A DNA stretch of 64,000 bases, taken from Nocardioides alkalitolerans. Lineage in GTDB: Bacteria > Actinomycetota > Actinomycetes > Propionibacteriales > Nocardioidaceae. Location: the NCBI GenBank assembly GCA_038184435.1, contig CP116227.1:3625501-3689500 (forward strand), in the 5' to 3' direction. Positions 50,268-59,136 of this stretch are shown in pieces; positions within the stretch are counted from its first letter, which is position 1; each line of letters begins with the position of its first letter. The notes under the pieces are model-generated. The model was given only the letters and a program-made list of their open reading frames with translations, had not been told where the DNA came from and searched no databases. A program made the position numbers and the translations under genes.

Positions 50268-51269
50268 TCAGGACGACTCAGGACGCTCGTGCCCCGAGAC
50301 GCCGCGCTGCCCCATCGTGTAGCCGAGCTGGAAGCGCGTCTGCGCCTCGAACTCGTCCTTGAGGTCCGCGACGTAGCCCGCGTAGGTGCGCGGGCTGACG
50401 CCGAGCCGCTTCGCGCTGACCGGGTCGGCGTGGCCCTCGATGAGCATCCGGATGGTCATGGCGCGCTGCTCCGCTGCGATGTCGCGCAGCATCGAGCTCT
50501 CGTTGTTGGAGAAGGCCCGGCCGCGCTCCCAGTGCCGCTCGAAGACGTCGACGAGGTAGGCCACGAGGGACGGCTCCCGGATGGCGATCGCCACCGAGTG
50601 CCCCTCCCGGCCCGGGATGATGGCGACCATCCGGTCGACCACGATCATGCGGTTGAAAAACTCGTCGAGCGTGCGCACCTCGGCGCCGCGCTCGGTGACG
50701 GTCGCGACGTACTTGTGCGTGATCGAGCTGCGCCTCGCCGCGTGCTGGTAGAGCGTGCGCATCCGCACGCCGCGCTCCAGGGCCCGCACGTCGCGCTCCG
50801 CGGCCTTCGCCAGCGAGCCGGAGTTGCGGCCGACCTGCGGCTGCGCGGTGAGCAGCTCGGACTCCGCGTCGGCCACGACGGCGGCGATGTAGGGGTCGAT
50901 CGCGTCGCCGCGGATCTCGGTGATCGGGCCCGCGGCCGGCTGCGGCGCCCGGCGCCACGCCTGCGAGAGCGCGCCGAAGGTGCGGGCCCACGCCGAGGAC
51001 TCCGCCAGCAGCTCCGCGCCGCGCTGCCCGAGGGGGGTGACCACCTGCGAGGTGGCCGCGGTGGGGTCGACCGCCACCCACCGCTTGGTGCGCGGGTCGA
51101 GGCCGAGGAGGCCGAGCTCCACGAGGAGCGTGTACGGCGCGTGCAACGCCCCGCCGCGCGCGATCCGCGGGTCGTCGTCGGCCAGGCCGCCCCCGGCGAG
51201 CACCTCCTCGTAGAGCGGGATCCCCGACTCCTCGAAGAGCGCACGCTGCTCCGGGCCCACCTCGACCAT
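50268..51269 (-). CDS. LuxR-type HTH regulator with TrmB/PLD-like sensor region
   Basis: This 333-residue protein has an N-terminal winged-helix/TrmB-like part, a central phospholipase-D-like sensor segment (RGVRMRTLYQHAARRSSITHKYV ... EVRTLDEFFNRMIVVDRMVAIIP) and a C-terminal LuxR-type HTH (DPVSAKRLGVSPRTYAGYVADLKDEF, then TRFQLG). GGAGG lies 6 nt before the ATG at 51269; an upstream extension has no good start. It converges on the secreted-peptide gene, sharing the terminator region. The family is known in Streptomyces-like actinobacteria, but its ligands are generally unknown. Confidence 0.8.
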   Translation of the reverse strand: MVEVGPEQRALFEESGIPLYEEVLAGGGLADDDPRIARGGALHAPYTLLVELGLLGLDPRTKRWVAVDPTAATSQVVTPLGQRGAELLAESSAWARTFGALSQAWRRAPQPAAGPITEIRGDAIDPYIAAVVADAESELLTAQPQVGRNSGSLAKAAERDVRALERGVRMRTLYQHAARRSSITHKYVATVTERGAEVRTLDEFFNRMIVVDRMVAIIPGREGHSVAIAIREPSLVAYLVDVFERHWERGRAFSNNESSMLRDIAAEQRAMTIRMLIEGHADPVSAKRLGVSPRTYAGYVADLKDEFEAQTRFQLGYTMGQRGVSGHERPESS

Positions 51270-51332
51270 CCACGACCTCCGACCTGCGTCCCCGCTGCTT
51301 ACGGCCCCCGGCCCCGATGATCCCATGGAACG

Positions 51333-51367
51333 CACGACGCCCCCGGCCGTCGGCCGGGGGCGTCGTG
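51333..51367. terminator. Terminator of pckG
   Basis: A perfect 16-bp stem (CACGACGCCCCCGGCC / GGCCGGGGGCGTCGTG) with a GTC loop lies 20 bp after the pckG stop codon, read leftwards. The hairpin is symmetrical and could also insulate the regulator gene's promoter. Confidence 0.8.
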
Positions 51368-51386
51368 TCGGGGGACGAGCGGTCGG

Positions 51387-53234
51387 TCAGAGACCGAGGC
51401 GCGCCTTGAGACCGTCGAGCTCGGTCCAGAGCACGGACGGCAGGTCGTCGCCGAACTTCTCGAACCACTCGGTGATCTGCGGGATCTCGGCCTTCCACTC
51501 CTCGGGGTCGACCGCGAGGGCGGCGGCGAGGGTCTCGGGCGTCACGTCGAGGCCGTCGATGTCGAACGAGCCCTCGGCGGGCACGTGACCGATCGGGGTC
51601 TCGACCGCGGCGGCCTGGCCGTCGATGCGCTCGACGATCCACTTGAGCACGCGGCTGTTCTCACCGAACCCGGGCCACAGGAAGCCGCCCTCGTCGTCGC
51701 GGCGGAACCAGTTGACGTAGAAGATCTTCGGCAGCTTGGCGGCGTCGTTGTCCTTGCCGATGTTGATCCAGTGGCCGAAGTAGTCGCCCGCGTTGTAGCC
51801 GATGAACGGCAGCATCGCCATGGGGTCGCGCCGCACGACGCCGACCGCGCCGATCGCCGCGGCCGTCGTCTCGCTCGACAGGGTCGCGCCGAGGAACGTG
51901 CCGTGGGTCCAGTCGCGGGCCTCGAAGACGAGCGGGATCGTCGTCTTGCGGCGGCCGCCGAACAGGATGGCGTCGATCGGCACGCCGCGCGGGTCGTCGT
52001 ACTCCGCCGCGAGGATGTCGCACTGCTTGATCGGGGTGCAGTAGCGCGAGTTCGGGTGGCTGGAGAGCTCGTCGCTCTCGGGCGTCCAGGGGTTGCCCTT
52101 CCAGTCGGTGGCCCGGGCCGGCGGGTTCTCGAGGCCCTCCCACCAGACGTCGCCGTCCTCGGTGAGCGCGACGTTCGTGAAGAGCGAGTTGCCCTTGTTG
52201 ATCGTCGCCATCGCGTGGGGGTTGGTGTGCTCGTTGGTGCCGGGGGCGACGCCGAAGAAGCCGTACTCCGGGTTGACGGCCCACAGGCGACCGTCGGGGC
52301 CGATGCGCATCCAGGCGATGTCGTCGCCGAGCGTCTCGACCTTCCAGCCCGGGATGGTGGGCTTGAGCATGGCGAGGTTGGTCTTGCCGCAGGCGCTGGG
52401 GAACGCGGCCGCGACGTACTTCACGACGCCCTGCGGGCTCGTCAGCTTGAGGATGAGCATGTGCTCGGCCAGCCAGCCCTCATCGCGGGCGATGACGCTC
52501 GCGATGCGCAGCGCGTAGCACTTCTTGCCGAGCAGGGCGTTGCCGCCGTAGCCGGAGCCGAAGGACCAGATCGCGCGCTCCTCGGGGAACTGCACGATGT
52601 ACTTGGTCTCGTTGCACGGCCAGGCGACGTCCGCCTCGCCCTCGGCGAGCGGGTGGCCGACGGAGTGCAGCGCGGGCACCCACTTGACGTCCTCGCCGGC
52701 CGCGTCGAGCTCCTCGATGCGACGGAGCACGTTGGTGCCGAGGCGCGCCATGACGCGCATGGAGACCGTGACGTAGGCCGAGTCGGTGATCTCGACGCCG
52801 AACATCGGCTGCTCGGCCTCGAGGTGGCCCATGACGAAGGGGATGACGTACATCGTGCGCCCGCGCATGCAGCCCGCGTAAAGCCCCCGCATGAGCTCCT
52901 TCATCTTCTCCGGCGCCATCCAGTTGTTGGTGGGGCCGGCGTCCCGCTCGTCGACGGAGCAGATGTAGGTGCGGTCCTCGACGCGCGCCACGTCGATCGG
53001 GTCGGACGCGCCGTAGAAGGAGTTGGGCTTGAGCTCCGGGTTGAGGCGGGTGAAGGTGCCCGTCTCGACGAGCGCGTCGGTCAGCTCCGTCCACTCCTCG
53101 TCGGAGCCGGTCACCCAGTGGATGCGCGCGGGCTGCGTGAGCTCGGCGACCTCCTCGACCCAGGCGAGGATCCCGGCGTGGGTGGTGGGCGGCGTGGAGT
53201 CCGTGGACTCGGGGGCGGGGGCGGTGGCGGTCAT
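51387..53234 (-). CDS. pckG: GTP-dependent phosphoenolpyruvate carboxykinase
   Basis: This 615-residue enzyme converts oxaloacetate and GTP to PEP, GDP and CO2 in gluconeogenesis. The P-loop reads AAFPSACGKTNLAML with the reactive Cys of the GTP-type, GDDIAWMR carries the metal-binding Asp, and NPEYGFFGVAPGTNEHTNP and FGENSRVLKWIVERI match the family. The length fits. GAGAGG precedes the ATG at 53234. A 5' leader of about 135 nt with hairpins lies upstream. Confidence 0.97.
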   Translation of the reverse strand: MTATAPAPESTDSTPPTTHAGILAWVEEVAELTQPARIHWVTGSDEEWTELTDALVETGTFTRLNPELKPNSFYGASDPIDVARVEDRTYICSVDERDAGPTNNWMAPEKMKELMRGLYAGCMRGRTMYVIPFVMGHLEAEQPMFGVEITDSAYVTVSMRVMARLGTNVLRRIEELDAAGEDVKWVPALHSVGHPLAEGEADVAWPCNETKYIVQFPEERAIWSFGSGYGGNALLGKKCYALRIASVIARDEGWLAEHMLILKLTSPQGVVKYVAAAFPSACGKTNLAMLKPTIPGWKVETLGDDIAWMRIGPDGRLWAVNPEYGFFGVAPGTNEHTNPHAMATINKGNSLFTNVALTEDGDVWWEGLENPPARATDWKGNPWTPESDELSSHPNSRYCTPIKQCDILAAEYDDPRGVPIDAILFGGRRKTTIPLVFEARDWTHGTFLGATLSSETTAAAIGAVGVVRRDPMAMLPFIGYNAGDYFGHWINIGKDNDAAKLPKIFYVNWFRRDDEGGFLWPGFGENSRVLKWIVERIDGQAAAVETPIGHVPAEGSFDIDGLDVTPETLAAALAVDPEEWKAEIPQITEWFEKFGDDLPSVLWTELDGLKARLGL

Positions 53235-53284
53235 GGTTACCTCTCGCGCTTCCGGCAGGCGCCCGCCATCACGGGCCCGGCCGG

Positions 53285-53380
53285 CCGTCGAGCGTGTCGA
53301 CGGTGTGGTCGGAGTGCTGATCGCGCGGCGTCGTCGACGGCGATGCCGGGCTCGTGCGAGCCCGGGTTGAGGTGAGGCTA
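53285..53380 (-). promoter_or_regulatory. pckG promoter and structured leader
   Basis: Read leftwards, TAGCCT (53380-53375) is a likely -10. The leader then holds a 9-bp perfect hairpin CCGGGCTCG-TG-CGAGCCCGG (53346-53365) almost at the transcript start, and CCGTCGA / TCGACGG (53285-53303) closer to the gene. Nothing else is seen in 53235-53522. Confidence 0.5.
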
Positions 53381-53522
53381 GACGGGCCCCGACGGCCGCA
53401 CCATTGGATCGGTCTAAGCGTGCGTCGAACCCACGACGGAGCGTCGTAGACGTGACCTGCACCACTTCTGACCTGGCGGTTCACCCGATCGGGCCAGCGC
53501 GAGCGCTCGTTCGGTACGGCGC

Positions 53523-54323
53523 TCAGAACCCCCCGTCGAACCCGCCGCCCCCGTCGAAACCGCCCCCGTCGAAGCCCCCGCCGCCGTCGTGCCCGCCGCC
53601 GTCGAGGCCGCTGCCGTCGAAGCCGCCGCCCCCGAGGTCCTGCCCTGCCGTCCCGAGCGCGGGTCCGGCCAGCATGGCTCCGAGGAACACCGCGGGGAAC
53701 AGGCCCTGCGCGGCGGCGTGCCCGTAGTAGCCGCTCACGTAGGGCCGGTAGGCCGCACCGCCGTCGTACCAGGGCACCATCTCGCCGTCGCGGCGCACCA
53801 TGCGCGTGTCGGGGTCGGCGCCCGCGGCGAGCCGCTCGGCGTCGGCGCGGCAGACGGGCACGTCGCGCTCGATCCCGCCGGGCGGTGCCCAGGCCACCTC
53901 GGTGGTGGACGGTCCGTGGGCGGGGTTGAAGAAGCAGGGCGACAGCCGCTCCGGCAGCGGGTCGCCGGCCTGACGGGCGAGCACGCACGCCATGGCGTGG
54001 CGGCCGTCCTCCAGCGACCGGGTGACGCCCTTGACGTCGCTCGGCTCGCGCACGTCGCGCAGCAGGTCCTTCGCCGCCTCGTAGGCGTCGAGAGCGCGCT
54101 GGTAGTCCTGCCGCATCGGCACGTCGAGGTCGGTCACGAGCGTGTCGATGTGGAGCTCCTGGAGCTCCTCGCCGAAGCGCGTCACGTCCTCCTCGGCGAC
54201 CGCCGTCACCCGCCGCAGCGCATCGGCGGCGGCGAGCTGCTCCGCCCGTCGGCGCCGCACGGCGACCACCCCCGCCGTCGCGGCGAGAGCGATGAGGACC
54301 AGCAGCACGACCCACCCCGTCAT
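53523..54323 (-). CDS. Membrane protein with Gly/Phe/Asp C-terminal repeats
   Basis: This 266-residue protein has one N-terminal membrane helix (about 1-20), a basic stop (RRRRAEQ), a helical region (VTAVAEEDVTRFGEELQELHIDTLV), and two cysteines in ACVLARQ and PCFFNPAHG. A C-terminal Gly-rich tail of GGGFDGG repeats covers about 50 residues. TAGGCT ends 6 nt before the ATG (leaderless). The layout recalls actinobacterial membrane proteins with Gly-rich ends, but the function is unknown. The nitrate operon's last gene ends 14 bp upstream. Confidence 0.65.
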   Translation of the reverse strand: MTGWVVLLVLIALAATAGVVAVRRRRAEQLAAADALRRVTAVAEEDVTRFGEELQELHIDTLVTDLDVPMRQDYQRALDAYEAAKDLLRDVREPSDVKGVTRSLEDGRHAMACVLARQAGDPLPERLSPCFFNPAHGPSTTEVAWAPPGGIERDVPVCRADAERLAAGADPDTRMVRRDGEMVPWYDGGAAYRPYVSGYYGHAAAQGLFPAVFLGAMLAGPALGTAGQDLGGGGFDGSGLDGGGHDGGGGFDGGGFDGGGGFDGGF

Positions 54324-54337
54324 GAGCCGAGCCTAGG

Positions 54338-55042
54338 TCAGGCCACCCGAGCCGCCCGGCGGGCGAGCGCGAGGCCGACCTGGGCACGGTGGGCGACGAG
54401 CTCGACCACGCAGGGGTGCGCGCCCAGCACGTCGGCCACCACGCTGGCGCCCGCGGCGCGGGCCTCGTCGGCGCAGCGGCGGGCGAAGAAGCCGGGAGCG
54501 AGGAGGTACGGCACGACCGCGTCCCCCGGCCGCACGACCGCGGCCGGGCGGTCGCCGAGCCCCGAGAGCGTCGCGACCCGCACGGGGCCGCCCCACAGCA
54601 GGCCGAGCATCCGCGCGGTGGTCGCGAGGTCGGCCAGGGAGCCGGGGCGCCGCGACCCGGCGGCCACCATCGTCACCGGCTGGCCCGGGCGCGCCCCGGC
54701 CTCGCGCAGGCGGGCGCACATCGCGTCGGCCAGCAGCGGCGACGGACCGAGCGCGGCCGTCAGGGCCGTGGGCACGGGCGCGGCCGCGACCGCCTCGGGC
54801 ACGTCGGAGTCGACGTGCAGCCCGGCGGACAGCAGCAGCGGCATGACGACCACCGGGCGGTCGGCCGCGGCCAGCACGTCGGTGAGGAGCGGGTCGGCGA
54901 GCTCGACGTACGACGCCGTCGCCGGCACGCCCACCAGCTCGCCGGCCGCCTGCGTCAGGGCCCGCGCGACGGGGCTGCCGGAGCCGTCGCGGGTGCCGTG
55001 GGCGACGGTCACCAGCAGGGGGTGCGGCACGGGCACGGTCAT
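54338..55042 (-). CDS. Sirohydrochlorin chelatase-like protein (CbiX/SirB family)
   Basis: This 234-residue protein has the active-site VTVAHGTRDGSGSPVARAL (family form HGS-x-D) at the N-terminus, and a second CbiX-like half starting LLADAMCARLREAGARPG. Such enzymes insert iron or cobalt into sirohydrochlorin; iron insertion would give siroheme for NirB. The family His is His15 and Thr replaces the usual Ser in HGS. ATG at 55042 abuts GAGGAG; GTG at 55036 has better spacing. It ends the nitrate operon, 4 bp after nnaR. Confidence 0.85.
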   Translation of the reverse strand: MTVPVPHPLLVTVAHGTRDGSGSPVARALTQAAGELVGVPATASYVELADPLLTDVLAAADRPVVVMPLLLSAGLHVDSDVPEAVAAAPVPTALTAALGPSPLLADAMCARLREAGARPGQPVTMVAAGSRRPGSLADLATTARMLGLLWGGPVRVATLSGLGDRPAAVVRPGDAVVPYLLAPGFFARRCADEARAAGASVVADVLGAHPCVVELVAHRAQVGLALARRAARVA

Positions 55043-55046
55043 CTCC

Positions 55047-56171
55047 TCAGGACTCCACCGCGAGGCGGTAGCCCCGCTTGACGACGGTCTGCACGACCTT
55101 GGTGCCGACGGCGGCCCGCAGCCGCGCGACGGCCATGTCGACGGCGTGGTCGGAGCTCGCGTGACCCGACCCGGCGCCCCGGGGCAGCGCGGCGAGCAGG
55201 GTACGGCGCGGGACGACCGCCCCCGGGGTCTCGGCCAGCGCCTGCAGCACGGCCAGCGGCGCGGGCGTGAGCGGCGCCTCGACGCCGTCGACGAGCACCG
55301 TGTCGCCCACGAGGCGCAGCGCGTGGCCGCCGGCCTCGATGGCGATGCCCTCGGAGCGCAGCGGCAGCTCGGTCTCGAGCAGCTTCACCATCGCGGCGAG
55401 GCGCGCTCGGTCGGGCTCGACCGTCGGCACGCCCCACAGCTCGAAGGCGGCCGTGGTGACCGGTCCGACGCTGGCGGCGAGCACGTCGGCCTGGAACGCG
55501 GCGACGACCTCGTCGCGGCGCCCGACGGAGGCCGCGGCCTCCATGAGGGCGGCGACGGCCGGCGCGGAGGTGAAGGTGACGGCGTCGACGCTGCGGTCGG
55601 CGATGTGGTCGATGAGGCCGAACATGGGGGTCGGGTCCTCCGCGGGCTCGACGCGGTAGACGGCCACGGAGGTGACGACCGCGCCGAGCCGCCGCAGCGC
55701 GTGGGCGACCATCGACAGCGACTGGCCGTGCTCCTGCACGACGATGTGGGCGTCGGTCAGGTCCCGTCCGCGCAGGTGGGCGAGCACGTCGTCGAAGCGC
55801 TCCGACTCGGGCGACCACAGCTCGCGCAGCCCCCGGCGGCGCAGCGCCCCGACCGACTTCGGTCCGCGGGCGAGGATCTCCGCGCGTCCCAGGTGGGCGA
55901 CGAGGTCGTCCAGCAGCCCCCACGACTCGGCGGCGTCGAACCACGCCTTCATGCCGATGCCGGTCGTCGCCAGGAAGAGGTCGACCGGCCGCGCCAGCAC
56001 CTCCTCGGTGACCGCCCGCAGCGTGGCGTCGTCGACCCGGCGCGGGTCGAGCGCGAGGGCGGGCGCCCACACGGTCGTGGCGCCCCGGCGCTCCAGCAGC
56101 GCGACCTGCTCCTCGACCTTGCGGGCCGCGGTCACGCCGATGGTGAAGCCCGAGAGCGGGCCGTCCGTCAT
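55047..56171 (-). CDS. nnaR: NnaR-type regulator: uroporphyrinogen-III synthase-like plus winged-helix domain
   Basis: This 374-residue protein has a HemD-like N-terminal domain (about 1-260, with FTIGVTAARKVEEQ, LATTGIGMKAWFD, FTSAPAVAALMEAA) and a C-terminal OmpR/PhoB-type winged helix (PLTPAPLAVLQALAETPGAVVPRRTLLAAL ... VVKRGYRLA). Known proteins with this architecture (NnaR) activate nitrate/nitrite assimilation genes in actinobacteria together with GlnR. Operon position fits: it overlaps nirD by 4 bp and precedes the chelatase. Whether the HemD part is catalytic or only senses a tetrapyrrole is open. Confidence 0.9.
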   Translation of the reverse strand: MTDGPLSGFTIGVTAARKVEEQVALLERRGATTVWAPALALDPRRVDDATLRAVTEEVLARPVDLFLATTGIGMKAWFDAAESWGLLDDLVAHLGRAEILARGPKSVGALRRRGLRELWSPESERFDDVLAHLRGRDLTDAHIVVQEHGQSLSMVAHALRRLGAVVTSVAVYRVEPAEDPTPMFGLIDHIADRSVDAVTFTSAPAVAALMEAAASVGRRDEVVAAFQADVLAASVGPVTTAAFELWGVPTVEPDRARLAAMVKLLETELPLRSEGIAIEAGGHALRLVGDTVLVDGVEAPLTPAPLAVLQALAETPGAVVPRRTLLAALPRGAGSGHASSDHAVDMAVARLRAAVGTKVVQTVVKRGYRLAVES

Positions 56172-56536
56172 GGGGCCTCCTGTTCCGTGAGCTGGTCCGT
56201 GAGCTGGTCCGTGAGGGGAGGACCGACGTGGACGACGCCGTCGGTCACGCGCACGGCGTACGCCTGGACCCGCACCGTCGGGTCGTCGAGGCACACGCCG
56301 TCCCGCAGGCCGAACGGCTGCTTGAGCATGGGCGAGGCGACGAAGGGTACGTCGCCGCGCGTGCCCACGATGCCACGGGCCAGCACCGAGGCGTTCGCGA
56401 ACGGGCACCGGTTGTCGAGGGCGAACCACGCGTCGTCGTACGTGCGGAACAGCGCGAGCGCACGGCCCTCGACGAGCGCGGCGACACCTCGCTCGCGGGG
56501 GAGGTCGTCGACGGTGCAGACGGGGGTCCAGCTCAT
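56168..56536 (-). CDS. nirD: Nitrite reductase (NADH) small subunit
   Basis: This 122-residue Rieske-fold protein lacks the iron-sulfur ligands, as expected for NirD. RTYDDAWFALDNRCPFANASVLARGIVGTRGDVPFVASPMLKQPFGLRDGVCLDDP is the characteristic region. The end is an odd repeat, TDQLTDQLTEQ, probably unstructured. It overlaps nirB and nnaR by 4 bp each, showing tight coupling. With NirB it forms assimilatory nitrite reductase. Confidence 0.95.
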   Translation of the reverse strand: MSWTPVCTVDDLPRERGVAALVEGRALALFRTYDDAWFALDNRCPFANASVLARGIVGTRGDVPFVASPMLKQPFGLRDGVCLDDPTVRVQAYAVRVTDGVVHVGPPLTDQLTDQLTEQEAP

Positions 56537-59136
56537 CGCGGGGCTCCTACCGGGATGGACGCGCCGAGGTCCACGGGGGCATCCGGCTCCGCCGGACGCA
56601 CCTGGCCGCGCTCCGTGGTGAAGGTGATGGCCGGGTCGGGCACGTCGGGGGCGTTGACGAAGGAGACGAAGCGGGCGAGCTTCGCGGGGTCGTCCAGCGT
56701 GGCCTTCCACTCGTCGAAGTAGGAGTCGACGTGGCGGGCCATCGCGGCCTCGAGCTCGCTGCCGAGCCCGAGGGCGTCGTCCACGACGACCTCGCGCACG
56801 CGCTCGAGACCGCCGTCGAGCGACTCCACCCAGGGCGCCGTGCGCTGGAGGCGGTCGGCGGTGCGGATGTAGTACATGAGGAACCGGTCGAGGTAGCGCA
56901 CGAGCGTCGCGGTGTCGACGTCGCCGACGAGCAGCTCGGCGTGGCGGGGCGTGGCGCCGCCGTTGCCCGCGACGTACAGGTTCCAGCCCTTCTCGGTGGC
57001 GATGACGCCGAAGTCCTTGCTGCGGGCCTCGGCGCACTCGCGGGCGCAGCCGGAGACGCCGCCCTTCAGCTTGTGGGGGCTGCGGAGGCCCCGGTAGCGG
57101 AGCTCGAGGTCGATGGCGAGCTGCACCGAGTCCTGCACGCCGTAGCGGCACCACGTCGACCCGACGCACGACTTCACGGTGCGCAGCGACTTGCCGTAGG
57201 CGTGGCCCGACTCGAAGCCGGCATCGACGAGGCGCGTCCAGATGGCCGGCAGCTCCTCCATCCGGGCACCGAACAGGTCGATCCGCTGGCCGCCGGTGAT
57301 CTTCGTGTACAGCCCGAAGTCGCGCGCCACCTCGCCGATGACGATGAGCTTGTCGGGGGTGATCTCGCCGCCGGGGATGCGCGGGACGACGGAGTAGGTG
57401 CCGTTCTTCTGGATGTTGGCGAGGTAGGCGTCGTTGGTGTCCTGCAGCGCGCCGGTCTCGCCCTCGAGCACGTGGCCGTTCAGCTGGCTGGCGAGGATCG
57501 AGGCGATCGTCGGGCGGCAGATGTCGCAGCCGCGGCCCGTCCCGTGGCCCTCGACGACCTCGGTGAAGGAGCGGTAGCCGTGCACGGCCACCACGTCGAA
57601 GAGCTCTTGGCGGGTGAGGGCGAAGTGCTCGCACAGGCTCGTGTCGACGGTCTTGCCGACGGCGGTGAAGTAGTCCTCGATGATCCCCTTGACCGTCGGC
57701 ACGCAGGAGCCGCACGTGGTGCCCGCGCCGGTGCAGGCCTTCGTCGCGCCGAGGTCCTCGCACCGGTGCTCCCCGTCGACGTCGACGGCGTCGAGGAGGT
57801 CGCGCTTCGTCACGTTGTTGCACGAGCAGACGACGGCCTCGTCGGGCAGGCCCAGCTGCAGCGCGCCGCGCGACTCGGGGAGGATCAGCTCCTCGGGGTT
57901 GTCGGGCAGCAGCATGCCGCTGGCCACCATGGGGCGCAGGAGCCCGTACGCCGAGGCGTCGCCCACGAGGATCCCGCCGAGGAGCACCCAGGAGTCGGGG
58001 GCGTCGGGGGCGGGGCCGACCACGAGCTTCTTGTAGAGCCCCGCGACGGCGTCGGAGAACACGAGCTCGAGGGCGTCGGGCGTGGTGGCGAACGCGTCGC
58101 CGAACGAGGCGACGTCGACGCCGAGGAGCTTGAGCTTGGTGGACATGTCGGCGCCGGTGAAGGCGCCGGCGCTGCCGCCGAGCAGGGTGTCGACGACGAT
58201 CTCGGCCATGGCGTATCCGGGGGCGACGAGGCCGTACATCACGCCCGCCGGGGCCGCGCACTCGCCGATCGCCCACACGTGGGGGTCGGTGACGGAGCGC
58301 AGCTGCTCGTCGACGAGCACGCCGCCGCGCGGGGCGACCTCGAGCTCGGCGTCGCGGGCCAGGGCGTCGCGGGGCCGGATGCCGGCGGAGAAGACGACGA
58401 TGTCGGCGGCGATCGGGTCGGCGTCGCGCAGGCCGAGGCCCGCGACGCGGCCCGTGCCGTCGTCGAGCACCTCGGTGGAGGCGACGCCGCAGTGCACCGT
58501 GAGGCCCAGCTTCTCGATGTGGCGCACCAGGGTCGCGCCGCCCGTCTCGTCGAGCTGCACGGGCATGAGCCGCGGCGCCATCTCGACGACGTGCGCCTCG
58601 ACCCCCAGCTGGTGGAGGGCGTTGGCGGCCTCCAGGCCGAGCAGCCCGCCGCCGATGACGACGCCCCGCTTGCGGGCACCGTCGGGCCCGGGGGCGGCCG
58701 CGGCGCGGATCGCCTCGAGGTCCTCGATCGTGCGGTAGACGAAGCAGCCGTCGAGGTCCTTGCCCGGCACGGGCGGCACGAACGGCGCGGCGCCCGTGGC
58801 GAGCACGAGCTCGTCGTAGCCGACCTGCTCGCCCTCCGCCGTCGTCACCGTGCGGGCCTCCCGGTCGATCCCGACCACCGCGGTGGTGAGGCGGAGCGTG
58901 ACGCGGGGGTCGTCGTACGCGCCGGTCGGCAGCAGGGAGAGCGCGTCGGCGCCGACCTCGAAGAACGAGGTGAGGGCGACGCGGTCGTAGGCCGCGCGGG
59001 GCTCCTCGCCGATCACCACGACGTCGTGGGTCGCGGTGAGGCCGCGCTCGACGGCGGCGGCGACGAACCGGTGGCCGACCATGCCGTGGCCGACCACGAC
59101 GATGCGGGGACGGCGGCCGTCGGTGGTGGGGCTCAT
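56533..59136 (-). CDS. nirB: Nitrite reductase (NADH) large subunit
   Basis: This 867-residue subunit reduces nitrite to ammonium. The FAD/NAD domain begins IVVVGHGMVGHRF and has VVIGGGLLGLEAANAL. A BFD-type [2Fe-2S] site follows (VCSCNNVTKRDLLDAV, CTGAGTTCGSCVP). The siroheme/[4Fe-4S] half has TVKSCVGSTWCRYGVQDS and LKGGVSGCARECAEA. Domain order and length match NirB. ATG at 59136 overlaps the upstream stop by 4 bp; the SD GGAGGAACGC lies just before it. Confidence 0.97.
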   Translation of the reverse strand: MSPTTDGRRPRIVVVGHGMVGHRFVAAAVERGLTATHDVVVIGEEPRAAYDRVALTSFFEVGADALSLLPTGAYDDPRVTLRLTTAVVGIDREARTVTTAEGEQVGYDELVLATGAAPFVPPVPGKDLDGCFVYRTIEDLEAIRAAAAPGPDGARKRGVVIGGGLLGLEAANALHQLGVEAHVVEMAPRLMPVQLDETGGATLVRHIEKLGLTVHCGVASTEVLDDGTGRVAGLGLRDADPIAADIVVFSAGIRPRDALARDAELEVAPRGGVLVDEQLRSVTDPHVWAIGECAAPAGVMYGLVAPGYAMAEIVVDTLLGGSAGAFTGADMSTKLKLLGVDVASFGDAFATTPDALELVFSDAVAGLYKKLVVGPAPDAPDSWVLLGGILVGDASAYGLLRPMVASGMLLPDNPEELILPESRGALQLGLPDEAVVCSCNNVTKRDLLDAVDVDGEHRCEDLGATKACTGAGTTCGSCVPTVKGIIEDYFTAVGKTVDTSLCEHFALTRQELFDVVAVHGYRSFTEVVEGHGTGRGCDICRPTIASILASQLNGHVLEGETGALQDTNDAYLANIQKNGTYSVVPRIPGGEITPDKLIVIGEVARDFGLYTKITGGQRIDLFGARMEELPAIWTRLVDAGFESGHAYGKSLRTVKSCVGSTWCRYGVQDSVQLAIDLELRYRGLRSPHKLKGGVSGCARECAEARSKDFGVIATEKGWNLYVAGNGGATPRHAELLVGDVDTATLVRYLDRFLMYYIRTADRLQRTAPWVESLDGGLERVREVVVDDALGLGSELEAAMARHVDSYFDEWKATLDDPAKLARFVSFVNAPDVPDPAITFTTERGQVRPAEPDAPVDLGASIPVGAPR

